Below, piece by piece: positions 23,422-35,900 of a DNA stretch of 46,335 nucleotides. Under the pieces are notes generated by a model, which made no database searches, was not told the origin of the DNA, and saw nothing but the letters and a program-made list of their open reading frames with translations. The stretch comes from Penium margaritaceum (Eukaryota; Streptophyta; Zygnematophyceae; Desmidiales; Peniaceae), in assembly GCA_023375785.1 (NCBI GenBank), contig SZWC01000507.1, forward strand, positions 49,259 to 95,593, in the 5' to 3' direction. Numbering within the stretch: position 1 is the first letter of the stretch; every line of letters begins with the position of its first letter. Made by a program: the position numbers and the translations under genes.

Positions 23422-25445
23422 TATTGACTAGCAAGTACAAAGAATTTCAACGAGCAGTGGAACGGTATGGCTACCATGCACAATGATTGACCAAAGTATG
23501 CATATGTTACTGACCATGACCAATGAATTTCACTTCATGTGGTCAGCGTTGACAACTCACGACACGAGTCACAGATTGTCAAAGGGGGGTAACATTGGTT
23601 TGGGAACACTAGCTAGTAACTAGAAAGCACAAATACCTTTATTATGTAGTGACACAGCGTGGTAACCATGTATAGTGACAAACCAAAGTAGGCATGTGTA
23701 CTGCCTTTGACGAAAGAAATCCGCTGTGTCTGGTCAACGTTGACAACTCATAAAACGAGTCACAAATGGTCAGAGGGGGCAACAATGGGTTGGGAACACT
23801 AGTCATCAACTAGCAAGTAGAAATATGTACAACAAGTAGTGGCATGGTGTGGCTAGCGTGCACAGTGACCAACCAGATTAGGCATGTACCACTTACCATG
23901 ACCAAAGAATGTCACCATGTGTGGTAAACTTTGACAACTCATAGCACAAGTCACAAATGGTCAGAGGGGGCAACAATGGGTTGGGAACACTAGTCATCAA
24001 CTAGCAAGTAGAAATATGTACAACAAGTAGTGGCATGGTGTGGCTAGCGTGCACAGTGACCAACCAGATTAGGCATGTACCACTTACCATGACCAAAGAA
24101 TGTCACCATGTGTGGTAAACTTTGACAACTCATAGCACAAGTCACAAATGGTCAGAGGGGGCAACAATGGGTTGGGAACACTAGTCATCAACTAGCAAGT
24201 AGAAATATGTACAACAAGTAGTGGCATGGTGTGGCTAGCGTGCACAGTGACCAACCAGATTATGCATATGTCACTGACCATGACCAATGAATTTCACTTC
24301 ATGTGGTCAGCGTTGAAAACTCACGACACGAGTCACAGATAGTCAAAGGGGGGTAACATTGGTTTGGGAACACTAGCTATTGACTAGAAATCACAAATAC
24401 CTTCAATATGTAGTGACACGGCGTGGTAACCATGTATAGTGACAAACCAAAGTAGGCATATGTCATAAACCATGACCAAACGGATTTCACAGTGTGTGGT
24501 CAACGTTGAAAACTCATCACACGAGTCACGAATGATCAGAGGGGGGAAAAAATGGGTTGGGAACACTAGTNGAAGAACTTCAACAAGTAGTGGCACGGTG
24601 TGGCTAGCTTGCACATTGACCAACCAAAGGATGAATATGTCACTGACTATGACCGAAGAAGTCCACTATGTGTGGTCAACATTGACAACTCATAACACGA
24701 GTCACAAATGGTCAGAGGGAGAGACAATGGTTTGGGAACCCTATGCATGGACTAGAAAGGACAAATAACTTCAATACGTAGTGGCACGGTGTAGCTAATA
24801 TGCACACCAAACATCCAAACTAGGCATATGTCACTGACCATGACCAGAGAATTTCAATATGGGTCGTCAACGTTGACCAACCATAACACGAGTCACAAAC
24901 GGTCAGGGGAGGAAAAAATGGTTTGGGAATATCAGTTCTCAGTTCTCAAGTACAACGACCTTCAGTCTGTAGTAACACAGTGTGGCTATTATGCACAATG
25001 ACCGACCAAAGTAGGCATATGTACTGCCTTTGACGAAAGAAATCCGCTGTGTCTGGTCAACGTTGACAACTCATCATACGAGTCACAAATGGTCAGAGGG
25101 GGAAACAATGGTTAGGGAACACCAAGTATCAAATAGCATGCACAAGGAGCTACAATTCATTGTGGCACGTTGTGGATACCATGCACGATGACCAACCAAG
25201 GTATGCATATGTCACTGACCATGACCAAAGAATGTCACCATGTGTGGTAAACTTTGACAACTCATAACACGAGTCACAAATGGTCAGGGTGGAAGATAAT
25301 GGTTTGTGAATACTAGTTATCGACTAGCAAGTACAGATAAATTCAATATGTAGTGGTCCAGTGTGGCTACAATGCACACTGACCAACCAAAGTACGCATA
25401 TGTCATTGACCATGAACAAAGAATTTCACTTCATGTGGTCAATGT
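23422..25445 (+). repeat. Satellite stretch with irregular monomer order
   Basis: After the spacer the expected J monomer is cut short and followed by a B monomer, then a 191-bp repeated chimera (23761-24260), B, C (joined through the n at 24571, about 5 bp short), D at 24649, E, F, A and a truncated B ending at the n at 25446. 25211-25445 repeats 27523-27757. The D-to-C part looks like a normal HOR; the rest is probably misjoined. Confidence 0.75.
23761..24260 (+). repeat. Repeated 191-bp chimeric unit (C tail, J-like junction, A head)
   Basis: CACAAATGGTCAGAGGGGGC recurs at 23761, 23952 and 24143. Between recurrences, a C tail runs into the spacer-edge string CAGATTAGGCATGTACCACT and then an A-type head. 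Two full copies and a partial third look identical by eye. J-edge sequence is normally found only beside a spacer, so this combination is suspect. Confidence 0.7.
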
Positions 25446-25446
25446 N

Positions 25447-25520
25447 GGGGGGGGGGGTGGCCGAGTTGTGATACCTCACGAAAACCGACCTGGTGTGAAA
25501 GGGAGAATCCTTTTGCTGTT
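25447..25520 (+). repeat. Spacer tail fragment after an isolated n
   Basis: Starts with an 11-base G run directly after the n at 25446 and matches 23351-23421, including the same internal deletion. It is followed by J (near 25603) and F (25797), the normal macro-unit opening, so it probably is the true continuation of the spacer at 23036-23421. Confidence 0.75.
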
Positions 25521-25986
25521 TATTGACTAGCAAGTACAAAGAATTTCAACAAGTAGTGGAACGGTATGGCTACCATGCACAATGACCAACCAGATTAGGC
25601 ATGTACCACTTACCATGACCAAATAATTTTACTATGTGTGGTTAACGTTGACAACCCATAATATGGGTCACGAATTGTCAGAAGGTGGAAACAATGATTT
25701 GGGAATAATAGATACCAACTATCAAGTACAACGACCTTCAGTGAGTAGTAGCACGATGTGGCTACCATGCACAATGACCAACCAAAGTAAGCATATGGAC
25801 TGCCTTTGACCAAAGAAATCTGCTGTGTGTGGTCAACGTTGACAACTCATAAAACGAGTCACAAATGGTCGGAGGGGGAGACAATGGTTTGGGAACACCA
25901 GGTATCAAGTAGCAAGCACAAGGACCTTCAATAAGTTGTGGCACGGTGTGGATACCATGCACGATGACCAACCAAGGTATGCATAT

Positions 25987-27522
25987 GTCACTGACCATGA
26001 CCAATGAATTTCACTTCATGTGGTCAGCGTTGACAGCTCACAACACGAGTCACAGATAGTCAAAGGGGGGTAACATTGGTTTGGGAACACTAGCTATTGA
26101 CTAGAAATCACAAATACCTTCAATATGTAGTGGCACAGTGTGGTTGCAATGCACAATGACCAACCAAAGTATGCATATGTCACTGACCATGACCAATGAA
26201 TTTCACTTCATGTGGTCAGCGTTGACAGCTCACAACACGAGTCACAGATAGTCAAAGGGGGGTAACATTGGTTTGGGAACACTAGCTATTGACTAGAAAT
26301 CACAAATACCTTCAATATGTAGTGGCACAGTGTGGTTGCAATGCACAATGACCAACCAAAGTATGCATATGTCACTGACCATGACCAATGAATTTCACTT
26401 CATGTGGTCAGCGTTGACAGCTCACAACACGAGTCACAGATAGTCAAAGGGGGGTAACATTGGTTTGGGAACACTAGCTATTGACTAGAAATCACAAATA
26501 CCTTCAATATGTAGTGGCACAGTGTGGTTGCAATGCACAATGACCAACCAAAGTATGCATATGTCACTGACCATGACCAATGAATTTCACTTCATGTGGT
26601 CAGCGTTGACAGCTCACAACACGAGTCACAGATAGTCAAAGGGGGGTAACATTGGTTTGGGAACACTAGCTATTGACTAGAAATCACAAATACCTTCAAT
26701 ATGTAGTGGCACAGTGTGGTTGCAATGCACAATGACCAACCAAAGTATGCATATGTCACTGACCATGACCAATGAATTTCACTTCATGTGGTCAGCGTTG
26801 ACAGCTCACAACACGAGTCACAGATAGTCAAAGGGGGGTAACATTGGTTTGGGAACACTAGCTATTGACTAGAAATCACAAATACCTTCAATATGTAGTG
26901 GCACAGTGTGGTTGCAATGCACAATGACCAACCAAAGTATGCATATGTCACTGACCATGACCAATGAATTTCACTTCATGTGGTCAGCGTTGACAGCTCA
27001 CAACACGAGTCACAGATAGTCAAAGGGGGGTAACATTGGTTTGGGAACACTAGCTATTGACTAGAAATCACAAATACCTTCAATATGTAGTGGCACAGTG
27101 TGGTTGCAATGCACAATGACCAACCAAAGTATGCATATGTCACTGACCATGACCAATGAATTTCACTTCATGTGGTCAGCGTTGACAGCTCACAACACGA
27201 GTCACAGATAGTCAAAGGGGGGTAACATTGGTTTGGGAACACTAGCTATTGACTAGAAATCACAAATACCTTCAATATGTAGTGGCACAGTGTGGTTGCA
27301 ATGCACAATGACCAACCAAAGTATGCATATGTCACTGACCATGACCAATGAATTTCACTTCATGTGGTCAGCGTTGACAGCTCACAACACGAGTCACAGA
27401 TAGTCAAAGGGGGGTAACATTGGTTTGGGAACACTAGCTATTGACTAGAAATCACAAATACCTTCAATATGTAGTGGCACAGTGTGGTTGCAATGCACAA
27501 TGACCAACCAAAGTATGCATAT
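25987..27522 (+). repeat. Eight near-identical 192-bp chimeric monomers (B head plus A tail)
   Basis: Units start at 25987, 26179, 26371, 26563, 26755, 26947, 27139 and 27331. Each starts as B (AATTTCACTTCATGTGGTCA) and ends as A (GCACAGTGTGGTTGCAATGC), switching in the string AAATACCTTCAATATGTAGTG common to both types. The array sits exactly between F and A, is exactly 8 x 192 bp, and its removal leaves the canonical J-F-A-B-C-D order. Confidence 0.85.
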
Positions 27523-28096
27523 GTCACTGACCATGACCAAAGAATGTCACCATGTGTGGTAAACTTTGACAACTCATAACACGAGTCACAAATGGTCAGG
27601 GTGGAAGATAATGGTTTGTGAATACTAGTTATCGACTAGCAAGTACAGATAAATTCAATATGTAGTGGTCCAGTGTGGCTACAATGCACACTGACCAACC
27701 AAAGTACGCATATGTCATTGACCATGAACAAAGAATTTCACTTCATGTGGTCAATGTCGACAACTCACAACACGAGTCACAGATATTCAGAGAGGGTAAC
27801 AATGGTTCAAGAACACTAGCTATCAACAAGAAAGCATAGAGACCTTCAATACTTAGTGACACAGCGTGGTAACCATGTACAGTGACAAACAAAAGTAGGC
27901 ATATGTCACTAAGCATGACCAAACGGTCTTCATAGTGTGTGGTCAACGTTGACAACTCATAACATGAGTCACAAATGGTCAGTGGAGGAAACCATGGGTT
28001 GGGAACACTAGAGATCAACTAGTGGGTATAAATATTTTCAACAAGTAGTGGCACGGTGTGGCTAGCGTGCACAGTGACCAACCAAAGGATGCTTAT

Positions 28097-29242
28097 GTCA
28101 CTGACTATAACCGAAGAAGTCCACTATGTGTGGTAAACTTTGACAACTCATAGCACAAGTCACAAATGGTCAGAGGGAGAGAGGACGGTTTAGGAACCCT
28201 ATGTATTGACTAGAAAGGACAAAGAACTTCAATACGTAGTGGCACGGTGTGGCGACTATGCACACCAGACAACCAAAGTAGGCATATGTCACTGACCATG
28301 ACGAAATAATTTCAATATGGGTAGTCAACATTCACCAACCATAACACGAGTCACAAACGGTCAGAGGGGGAAACAATGGTCTGGGAATATCAGTTCTCAA
28401 CTAGCAAGTATAGCAACCTTCAATCAGTATAGGCACGGTGTGGCTATCATGCACAATGACCGACCAAAGTAGGCATATGAACTGCCTTTGACCGAAGAAA
28501 TCTGCTGTGTGTGGACAGCGTTGACAACTCATAATACGAATCACAAATGGTCAGAGGGGGAAAAAATGGCCTGGGAACATCAGCTATCAACTAGCAAGCA
28601 CAAGGACCTTCAAAACATTGTGGCACGGTGTGGATACCATGCACGATGACCAACCAAAGTAGGAATATGTCACTGACCATGACCAAAAAATGTCACTGAG
28701 TGTGGTAAACTTTGACAGCTCATAACACGAGTCACAAATGGTCAGAGTGGAAGACAATGGTTTGTGAACACTAGTTATCAAGTAGCAAGTACAAATACCT
28801 CCAATATGTAGTGGCACAGCGTGGCTACAATGCACAGTGACCAACCAAAGTATGCATATGTTACTGACCATGACCAACGAATTTCACTTCATGTGGTCAA
28901 TGTTGACAACTCACAACACGAGTCACAGATATTCAGAGGGGCTAACAACGGTTTGGGGACACTAGCTATCAACTAGAAAGGACAAAGACCTTCGATACGT
29001 AGTGACACGGCGTGGTAACCATGTACAGGGATAAACCAAAATAGGCATATGTCACTAACAATGACCAAACGGATTTCACAGTGTGTGGTCAACGTTGAAA
29101 ACTCATAACACAAGTCACAAATGGTCAGTGGGGGAAACCATGAGTTTGGAACACTAGTTGTCAACTAGCAATTAGAAAGATTTTCAACAAATAGTGGCAC
29201 GGTGTGGCTAGCGTGCACAGTGACCAACCAAAGGATGCATAT
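28097..29242 (+). repeat. Reference HOR unit in macro-unit 3 with monomer boundaries (1,146 bp)
   Basis: Monomer starts, taken at the G of GTCACT or its equivalent: D 28097, E 28288, F 28479, A 28669, B 28860, C 29051, next D 29243, giving lengths 191, 191, 190, 191, 191 and 192. This is the cleanest place to define the six types. Confidence 0.85.
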
Positions 29243-32200
29243 GTCACTGACTATGACCGAAGAAGTCCACTATGTGTGGTCAACATTGACAACTCATAAC
29301 ATGAGTCACAAATGGTCAGAGGGAGAGAGGATGGTTTGGGAACCCTATGTATCAACTAGAAAGGACAAAGAACTTCGATACGCAGTGGCACAGTGTGGCT
29401 ACTATGCACACCAAACAACCAAACTAGGCATATGTCACTGACCATGACCAGAGAATTTCAATATGGGTGGTCAGCGTTGACCACCCATAACACGAGTCAC
29501 AAACGGGCAGGGGAGGAAACAATGCTATGGGCATATGAGTTCTCAAATAGCAAGTACAACGGCCTTCAGTCAGTAGTAGCACGGTGTCGCTACCATGCAA
29601 AATGACCGACCAAAGTAGGCATATGTACTGCCTTTCACCAAAGAAATCCACCGTGTGTGATCAACGTTGACAACTCATAATACAAGTCACAAATGGTCAG
29701 AGGGGGAAACAATGGTTTGGGAACACCTAGTATCAACTAGCAAGCACAAGGAGCTTCAATACATTTTGGCACAGTGTGGATACCATGCACGATGACCAAC
29801 CAAAGTAGGCATATGTCAATGACCATGACCAAATAATGTCACTAAGTGTGGTAAACATTGATAGCTTATTACACGAGTCACAAATGGTCAGAGTGGAAGA
29901 CAATGGTTTGTGAGTACTAGTTATCGATTAGCAAGTACAAATACCTTCAAAATGTAGTGGCACAGCGTGGGTACCATGCACAGTGACTAACCAAAGGATG
30001 CATATGTCACTGACCATGACCAACGAACTTTACTTCATGTGGTCAGCATTGACAATTCACAACACCAGTCACAGATAGTAAAAGGGGGGGTAACAATGGT
30101 TTGGGAACACTAGCTAGTAACTAGAAAGCACAAATACCTTTATTATGTAGTGACACAGCGTGGTAACCATGTACAGTGATAGACGAAAGGAGGCATATGT
30201 GACTAATGATGACCAAACGAATGTCACAGTGTGTGGTCAATGTTGAAAACTCATAACACGAGTCACAAATTGTCAGAGGGGGAAACAATGGGTTGGGAAC
30301 ACTAGTTGTCAACTAGCAAGTAGGAAGAACTAAAACAAGAAGTGGCACGGTTTGGCTAGGATGCACAGTGACAAACCAAAGGATGAATACGTCACTGACT
30401 ATGACCGAAGAAATCCAGTATGCGTGGTCAACATTGACAACTCATAACACAAGTCATAAATTGTCAGATGGAGAGACAATGGTTTGAGAACCCTATGCAT
30501 GGATTAAAAAGGACAAATAACTTCAATACGTAGTGGCACGGTGTGGCTACTATGCACACCAAACAACCTAACTTGGCATATGTCACTGACCATGACCAAA
30601 GAATTTCAATATGGGTGGTCAACGTTCACCAACCATAACACGAGTCACAAACGGTCAGAGGGGGAAACAATAGTCCGGAAATATCAGTTCTCAACTAGCA
30701 AGTACAACGCCCTTCAATCAGTAGTAGCACGATGTGGCTACCATGCACAATGACCGACCAAAGTAGGCATATGTACTGCCTTTGACCAAAGAAATCCGCT
30801 GTGTGTGGTCAACGTTGACAACTCATAATGGAAGTCACAAGTGGTCAGAGGGGGAGACAATGGTTTGGTAACTAGCAAGCACAAGGACCTTCAATACGTT
30901 GTGGCACAGTGTGGATACCAATAACCAACCAAAGTAAGCATATGTCACTGAACATGACCAAATAATGTCACTAAGTTTGGTAAACGTTGACGCTTCATAA
31001 CACGAGTTACGAATGGTCAGAGTGGAAGACAATGGTTTGTGAATACTAGTTATTGAGTAGCAAGTACAAATACCTTCAATATGTAGTGGCACAGCGTGGC
31101 TACCATGTATAGTGACCAACCAAAGTATGCATATGTTACTGACCATGACCAGCGAATTTCACTTCATGTGGTCAGCGTTGACAGCTCACAACACGAGTCA
31201 CAGATAGTCAAAGGGGGGTAACAATGGTTTCGGAACACCAGCTATTAACTAGAAAGCACAAATACCTTCAATATGTATAACACCACGTAGTAACCATGTA
31301 CAGGGACAAACCAAAGTAGGTATATGTCACGAACCATGACCAAATGGATTTCAGAGTGTGGTCAACGTTGAAAACTCATAACACGAGTCACAAATGGTCA
31401 GTGGGGGAAACCATGGGTTGGGAACACTAGTTATCAACTACCAAGTAAAAAGATTTTCAACAAGTAGTGGCATGTTTTGGCTAGCGTGCACAGTGACCAA
31501 CCAAAGGATGCATATGTCACTGACTATGACCAAAGAAGTCCACTATGTGTGGTCAACATTGACAACTCATAACACGAGTCACAAATGGTCAGAGGGAGAG
31601 ACAATGGTTTGGTAACCCTATGTATCTACTAGAAAGGACAAAAAACTTCAATACGTAGTAGCACAGTGTGGCTAATATGCATACCAAACAACCAAACTAG
31701 GAATATGTCACTGACCATGACCAGAGTATTTCAATATGGGTGGTCAACGTTTACCAACCATATAACGAGTCACAAACGGTCAGGGGAAGAAACAATGCTA
31801 TGGGAATATCAGTTCTCAACTAGCAAGTACAACAACCTTCAGTTAGTAGTAGCACGGTGTGGCTACCATGCACAATGACCGACAAAAGTAGGTATATGTA
31901 CTACCTTTTACCAATGAAATCCGCTGTGTGTAGTCAACGTTGACATCTCATAATATGAGTCACAAATGGTCAGGGGGGGGGGGAAACAATGGTTTGGGAA
32001 CATCAAGTATCAAATAGCAAGCACAATGAGCTTCAATACGTTGTGGCACGGTGTGGATACCATGCACGATGACCAACCAAAGTAGGCATATGTCACTGAC
32101 CATGATCAAATAATGTCACTAAGTGTGATAAACATTGACAACTCTTACCACGAGTCACAAAGGGTCAGGGTGGAAGATAATGGTTTGTGAATACTGCTTT

Positions 32201-32434
32201 CCGACTAGCAAGTACAAATACCTTCAATATGTAGTGGCACAGTGTGGCTACAATGCACAGTGACCAACCAAAGTATGCATGTGTCACTGACCATGAATAA
32301 AGAATTTCACGTCATGCAGCCAACATTTACAGCTCACAACACGAGTCACAGATAGTCAGAGGGGGTCAACAATGGTTTGGGAACATTAGCTGTCAACAAG
32401 AAAGCACAAAGACCTTTGATACGTAACGACACGG

Positions 32435-32974
32435 NNNNNNNNNNNNNNNNNNNNNNNNNNNNNNNNNNNNNNNNNNNNNNNNNNNNNNNNNNNNNNNNNN
32501 NNNNNNNNNNNNNNNNNNNNNNNNNNNNNNNNNNNNNNNNNNNNNNNNNNNNNNNNNNNNNNNNNNNNNNNNNNNNNNNNNNNNNNNNNNNNNNNNNNNN
32601 NNNNNNNNNNNNNNNNNNNNNNNNNNNNNNNNNNNNNNNNNNNNNNNNNNNNNNNNNNNNNNNNNNNNNNNNNNNNNNNNNNNNNNNNNNNNNNNNNNNN
32701 NNNNNNNNNNNNNNNNNNNNNNNNNNNNNNNNNNNNNNNNNNNNNNNNNNNNNNNNNNNNNNNNNNNNNNNNNNNNNNNNNNNNNNNNNNNNNNNNNNNN
32801 NNNNNNNNNNNNNNNNNNNNNNNNNNNNNNNNNNNNNNNNNNNNNNNNNNNNNNNNNNNNNNNNNNNNNNNNNNNNNNNNNNNNNNNNNNNNNNNNNNNN
32901 NNNNNNNNNNNNNNNNNNNNNNNNNNNNNNNNNNNNNNNNNNNNNNNNNNNNNNNNNNNNNNNNNNNNNNNNNN
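32435..32974. other. Assembly gap (540 N), probably spurious
   Basis: The 159 bp before the gap (32276-32434) are identical to the 159 bp after it (32975-33133). Deleting the N's and one flank (699 bp in all) reduces the D-to-D interval 31516-33366 from 1,850 to 1,151 bp, one HOR. The two contigs most likely overlap and no sequence is missing. Confidence 0.95.
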
Positions 32975-35900
32975 TGCATGTGTCACTGACCATGAATAAA
33001 GAATTTCACGTCATGCAGCCAACATTTACAGCTCACAACACGAGTCACAGATAGTCAGAGGGGGTCAACAATGGTTTGGGAACATTAGCTGTCAACAAGA
33101 AAGCACAAAGACCTTTGATACGTAACGACACGGCGTGGTAACCATGTACAGTGACAAACCAAAGTAGGCATATGTCACAACCCATGACCAAACAGATGTT
33201 ATGGTGTGTGGTTAATGATGAAAACGCATCACACGAGTCAAAAATGGTCAGAGGGGGAAACAATGGGTTGGGAACACTAGTTATCAACTAGCAAGAAGAA
33301 AGATTTTCATCAAGTAGTGGCACGGTTTGGCTAGCGTACACAGTGACCAACCCAAGGATGCATATGTCACTGACTATGACTGAAGAACTCCACTATGTGT
33401 GGTCAACATTGAAAACTCATAACACAAGTCACAAATGGTCAGAGGGAGAGACAATTGTTTGAAAACCCTATGCATCAACTAGAAAGGACAACGAACTTCA
33501 ATACGTAGTGGCATGGTTTGGCTACTATGCACACCAAACAACCAAAGTAGGCATATGTCACTGACCATGACCAAAGAAGTTCAGTATGGTTGGTCAACGT
33601 TTACCAACCATAACGCGAGTCAAAAACGGTCAGAGGGGGAAACAATGGTCTGGGAATATCAGTTCTCAACAAGCAAGTACAGAGACCTTCAATCAGTAAA
33701 AGCACGGTGTGCCTACCATGCACAATGACCGACCAAAGTAGGCATATGTACTGCCTTTGACCACAGAAATCCGCTGTGTGTGGACAGCGTTGACAACTCA
33801 TAATACGAATGACAAATGCTTAGAGGGGGAAACAATGGTCTGGGAACATCCGGTATCAACTAGGAAGCACAAGGACCTTCAACAAGTTGTGGCACGGTGT
33901 GGATACCATGCACGATGACCAACCAAAGTAGGCATATGTCACTGACCATGACCAAATAATGTCACTAAGTGTGGTAAACTTTGACAGCTCATAACACGAG
34001 GCACAAATTGTCAGAGTGGAAGACAATGGTTCGTGAATACTGGTTATCGAGTAGCAAGTACAAATACATTCAATATGTAGTGGCACAGCGTGGTTACCAT
34101 GCACAGTGACCAACCAAAGAATGCATATGTCACTGACCATAACCAACGAATTTCACTTCATGTGGTCAGTGTTGACAATACACAACACGAGTCAGAGATA
34201 GTCAAAGGGGGGTAACAATGGTTGGACAACACTGGCTATTAACCTAGAAAGCACAAATACCTTTAATATGTAGTGACACGGCGTGGTAACCATGTACAGT
34301 GACAAACAAAAGTAGGCATATGTCACTAACCATGACCAAACAAATCTGACAGTGTTTGGTCAATATTGAAAACTCATTACACGAGTCACAGATGGTCAGA
34401 GGGGGAAACAATGGGTTGGGAACACTAGTTGTTAACGAGCAAGTACAAATAACTTCAACAAGTAGTGGCACGGTTTGGCTAGCGTGCACAGTGACCAACC
34501 AAAGGATGAATACGTCATTTACTATGACTGAATAAATCCAGTATGCGTGGTCAACATTCACAACTCATAACACCAGTCACAAAAGGTCAGAGGGAGAGAC
34601 AATGGTTTGGGAACCCTATGCATGGACTGGGAAGGACAAAAAACTTCAATACGTAGTGGCACGGTGTGGCTACTATGCACACCAAACAACCAAACTAGGC
34701 ATATGTCACTGACCATGACCAAAGAATTTAAGTATGGGTGGTCAACGTTTACCGACCATAACGCGAGTCACGAACGGTCAGAGGGTGAAACAATGGTCGG
34801 CGAATATCAGTTCTCAACTAGCGAGTACAACGCCCTTCAATCACTAGTAGCACGGTGTGGCTACCATGCACAATGACCCACCAAAGTAGGCATATGTACT
34901 GCCTTTAACCAAAGAAATCCGCTGTGTGTGGTCAACGTTGACAACTTAGTACATGAGTCACAAATAGTCAGAGGGGGAAACAATTGTTTGGAAACACCAG
35001 GTATCATCTAGCAAGCACAATGACATTCAATACGTTGTGGCACGGTGTGGATACCATGCACGATGACCAACCAAGGCATGCATATGTCACTGACCATGAC
35101 CAAAGAATGTCACCATGTGTGGTAAGCTTTGACAACTCATAACACGAGTCAAAAATGGTCAGATTGGGAGATAATGGTTTCTAAATACTAGTTATCGACT
35201 AGCAAGTACAAATACCTTCAATAAGTAGTGGCACAGTGTGGCTACAATGCACAGTGACCAACCAAAGTATGCATATGTCACTGACCATGACCAAATAATT
35301 TCACTTCATGTGGTCAATGTTGACAACTCACAACACAAATCACAGATATTCAGAGGGGCTAACAACGGTTTGGGAACACTAGCTATCAACTAGAAAGCAC
35401 AAAGACCTTTCATACGTAGTGACACGGCCTGGTAACCATGTAAAGGGACAAACCAAAGTAGGCATATGTCACTGACCATGACGAAACGGATTTCACAGTG
35501 TGTGGTCAACGTTGAAAACTCATAACACGAGTCACAAATGGTCAGTGGGGGAAACCTTGGGTTGGGAACACTAGTCATCAACTAGCAAGTAGAAACATTC
35601 TCAACAAGTAGTGGCACGGTGTAGCTAGCGTGCACAGTGACCAACTAAAGGATGCATATGTAACTGAATATGACCAAAGAAGTCCACTATGTGTGGTCAA
35701 CATTGACAACTCATAACACGAGTCACAAATGGTCGGAGTTACAGATAATGGTTTGGGAACCCTGTGTATCGACTAGAAAGGACAAAGAACTTCAATACGT
35801 AGTGGCACGGTGTGGCTGATATGCACACCAAACAACCAAAGTAGGCATATGTCACTGACCATGACCAGAGAATTTCAATATGGGTGGTCAAGGTTGACCA

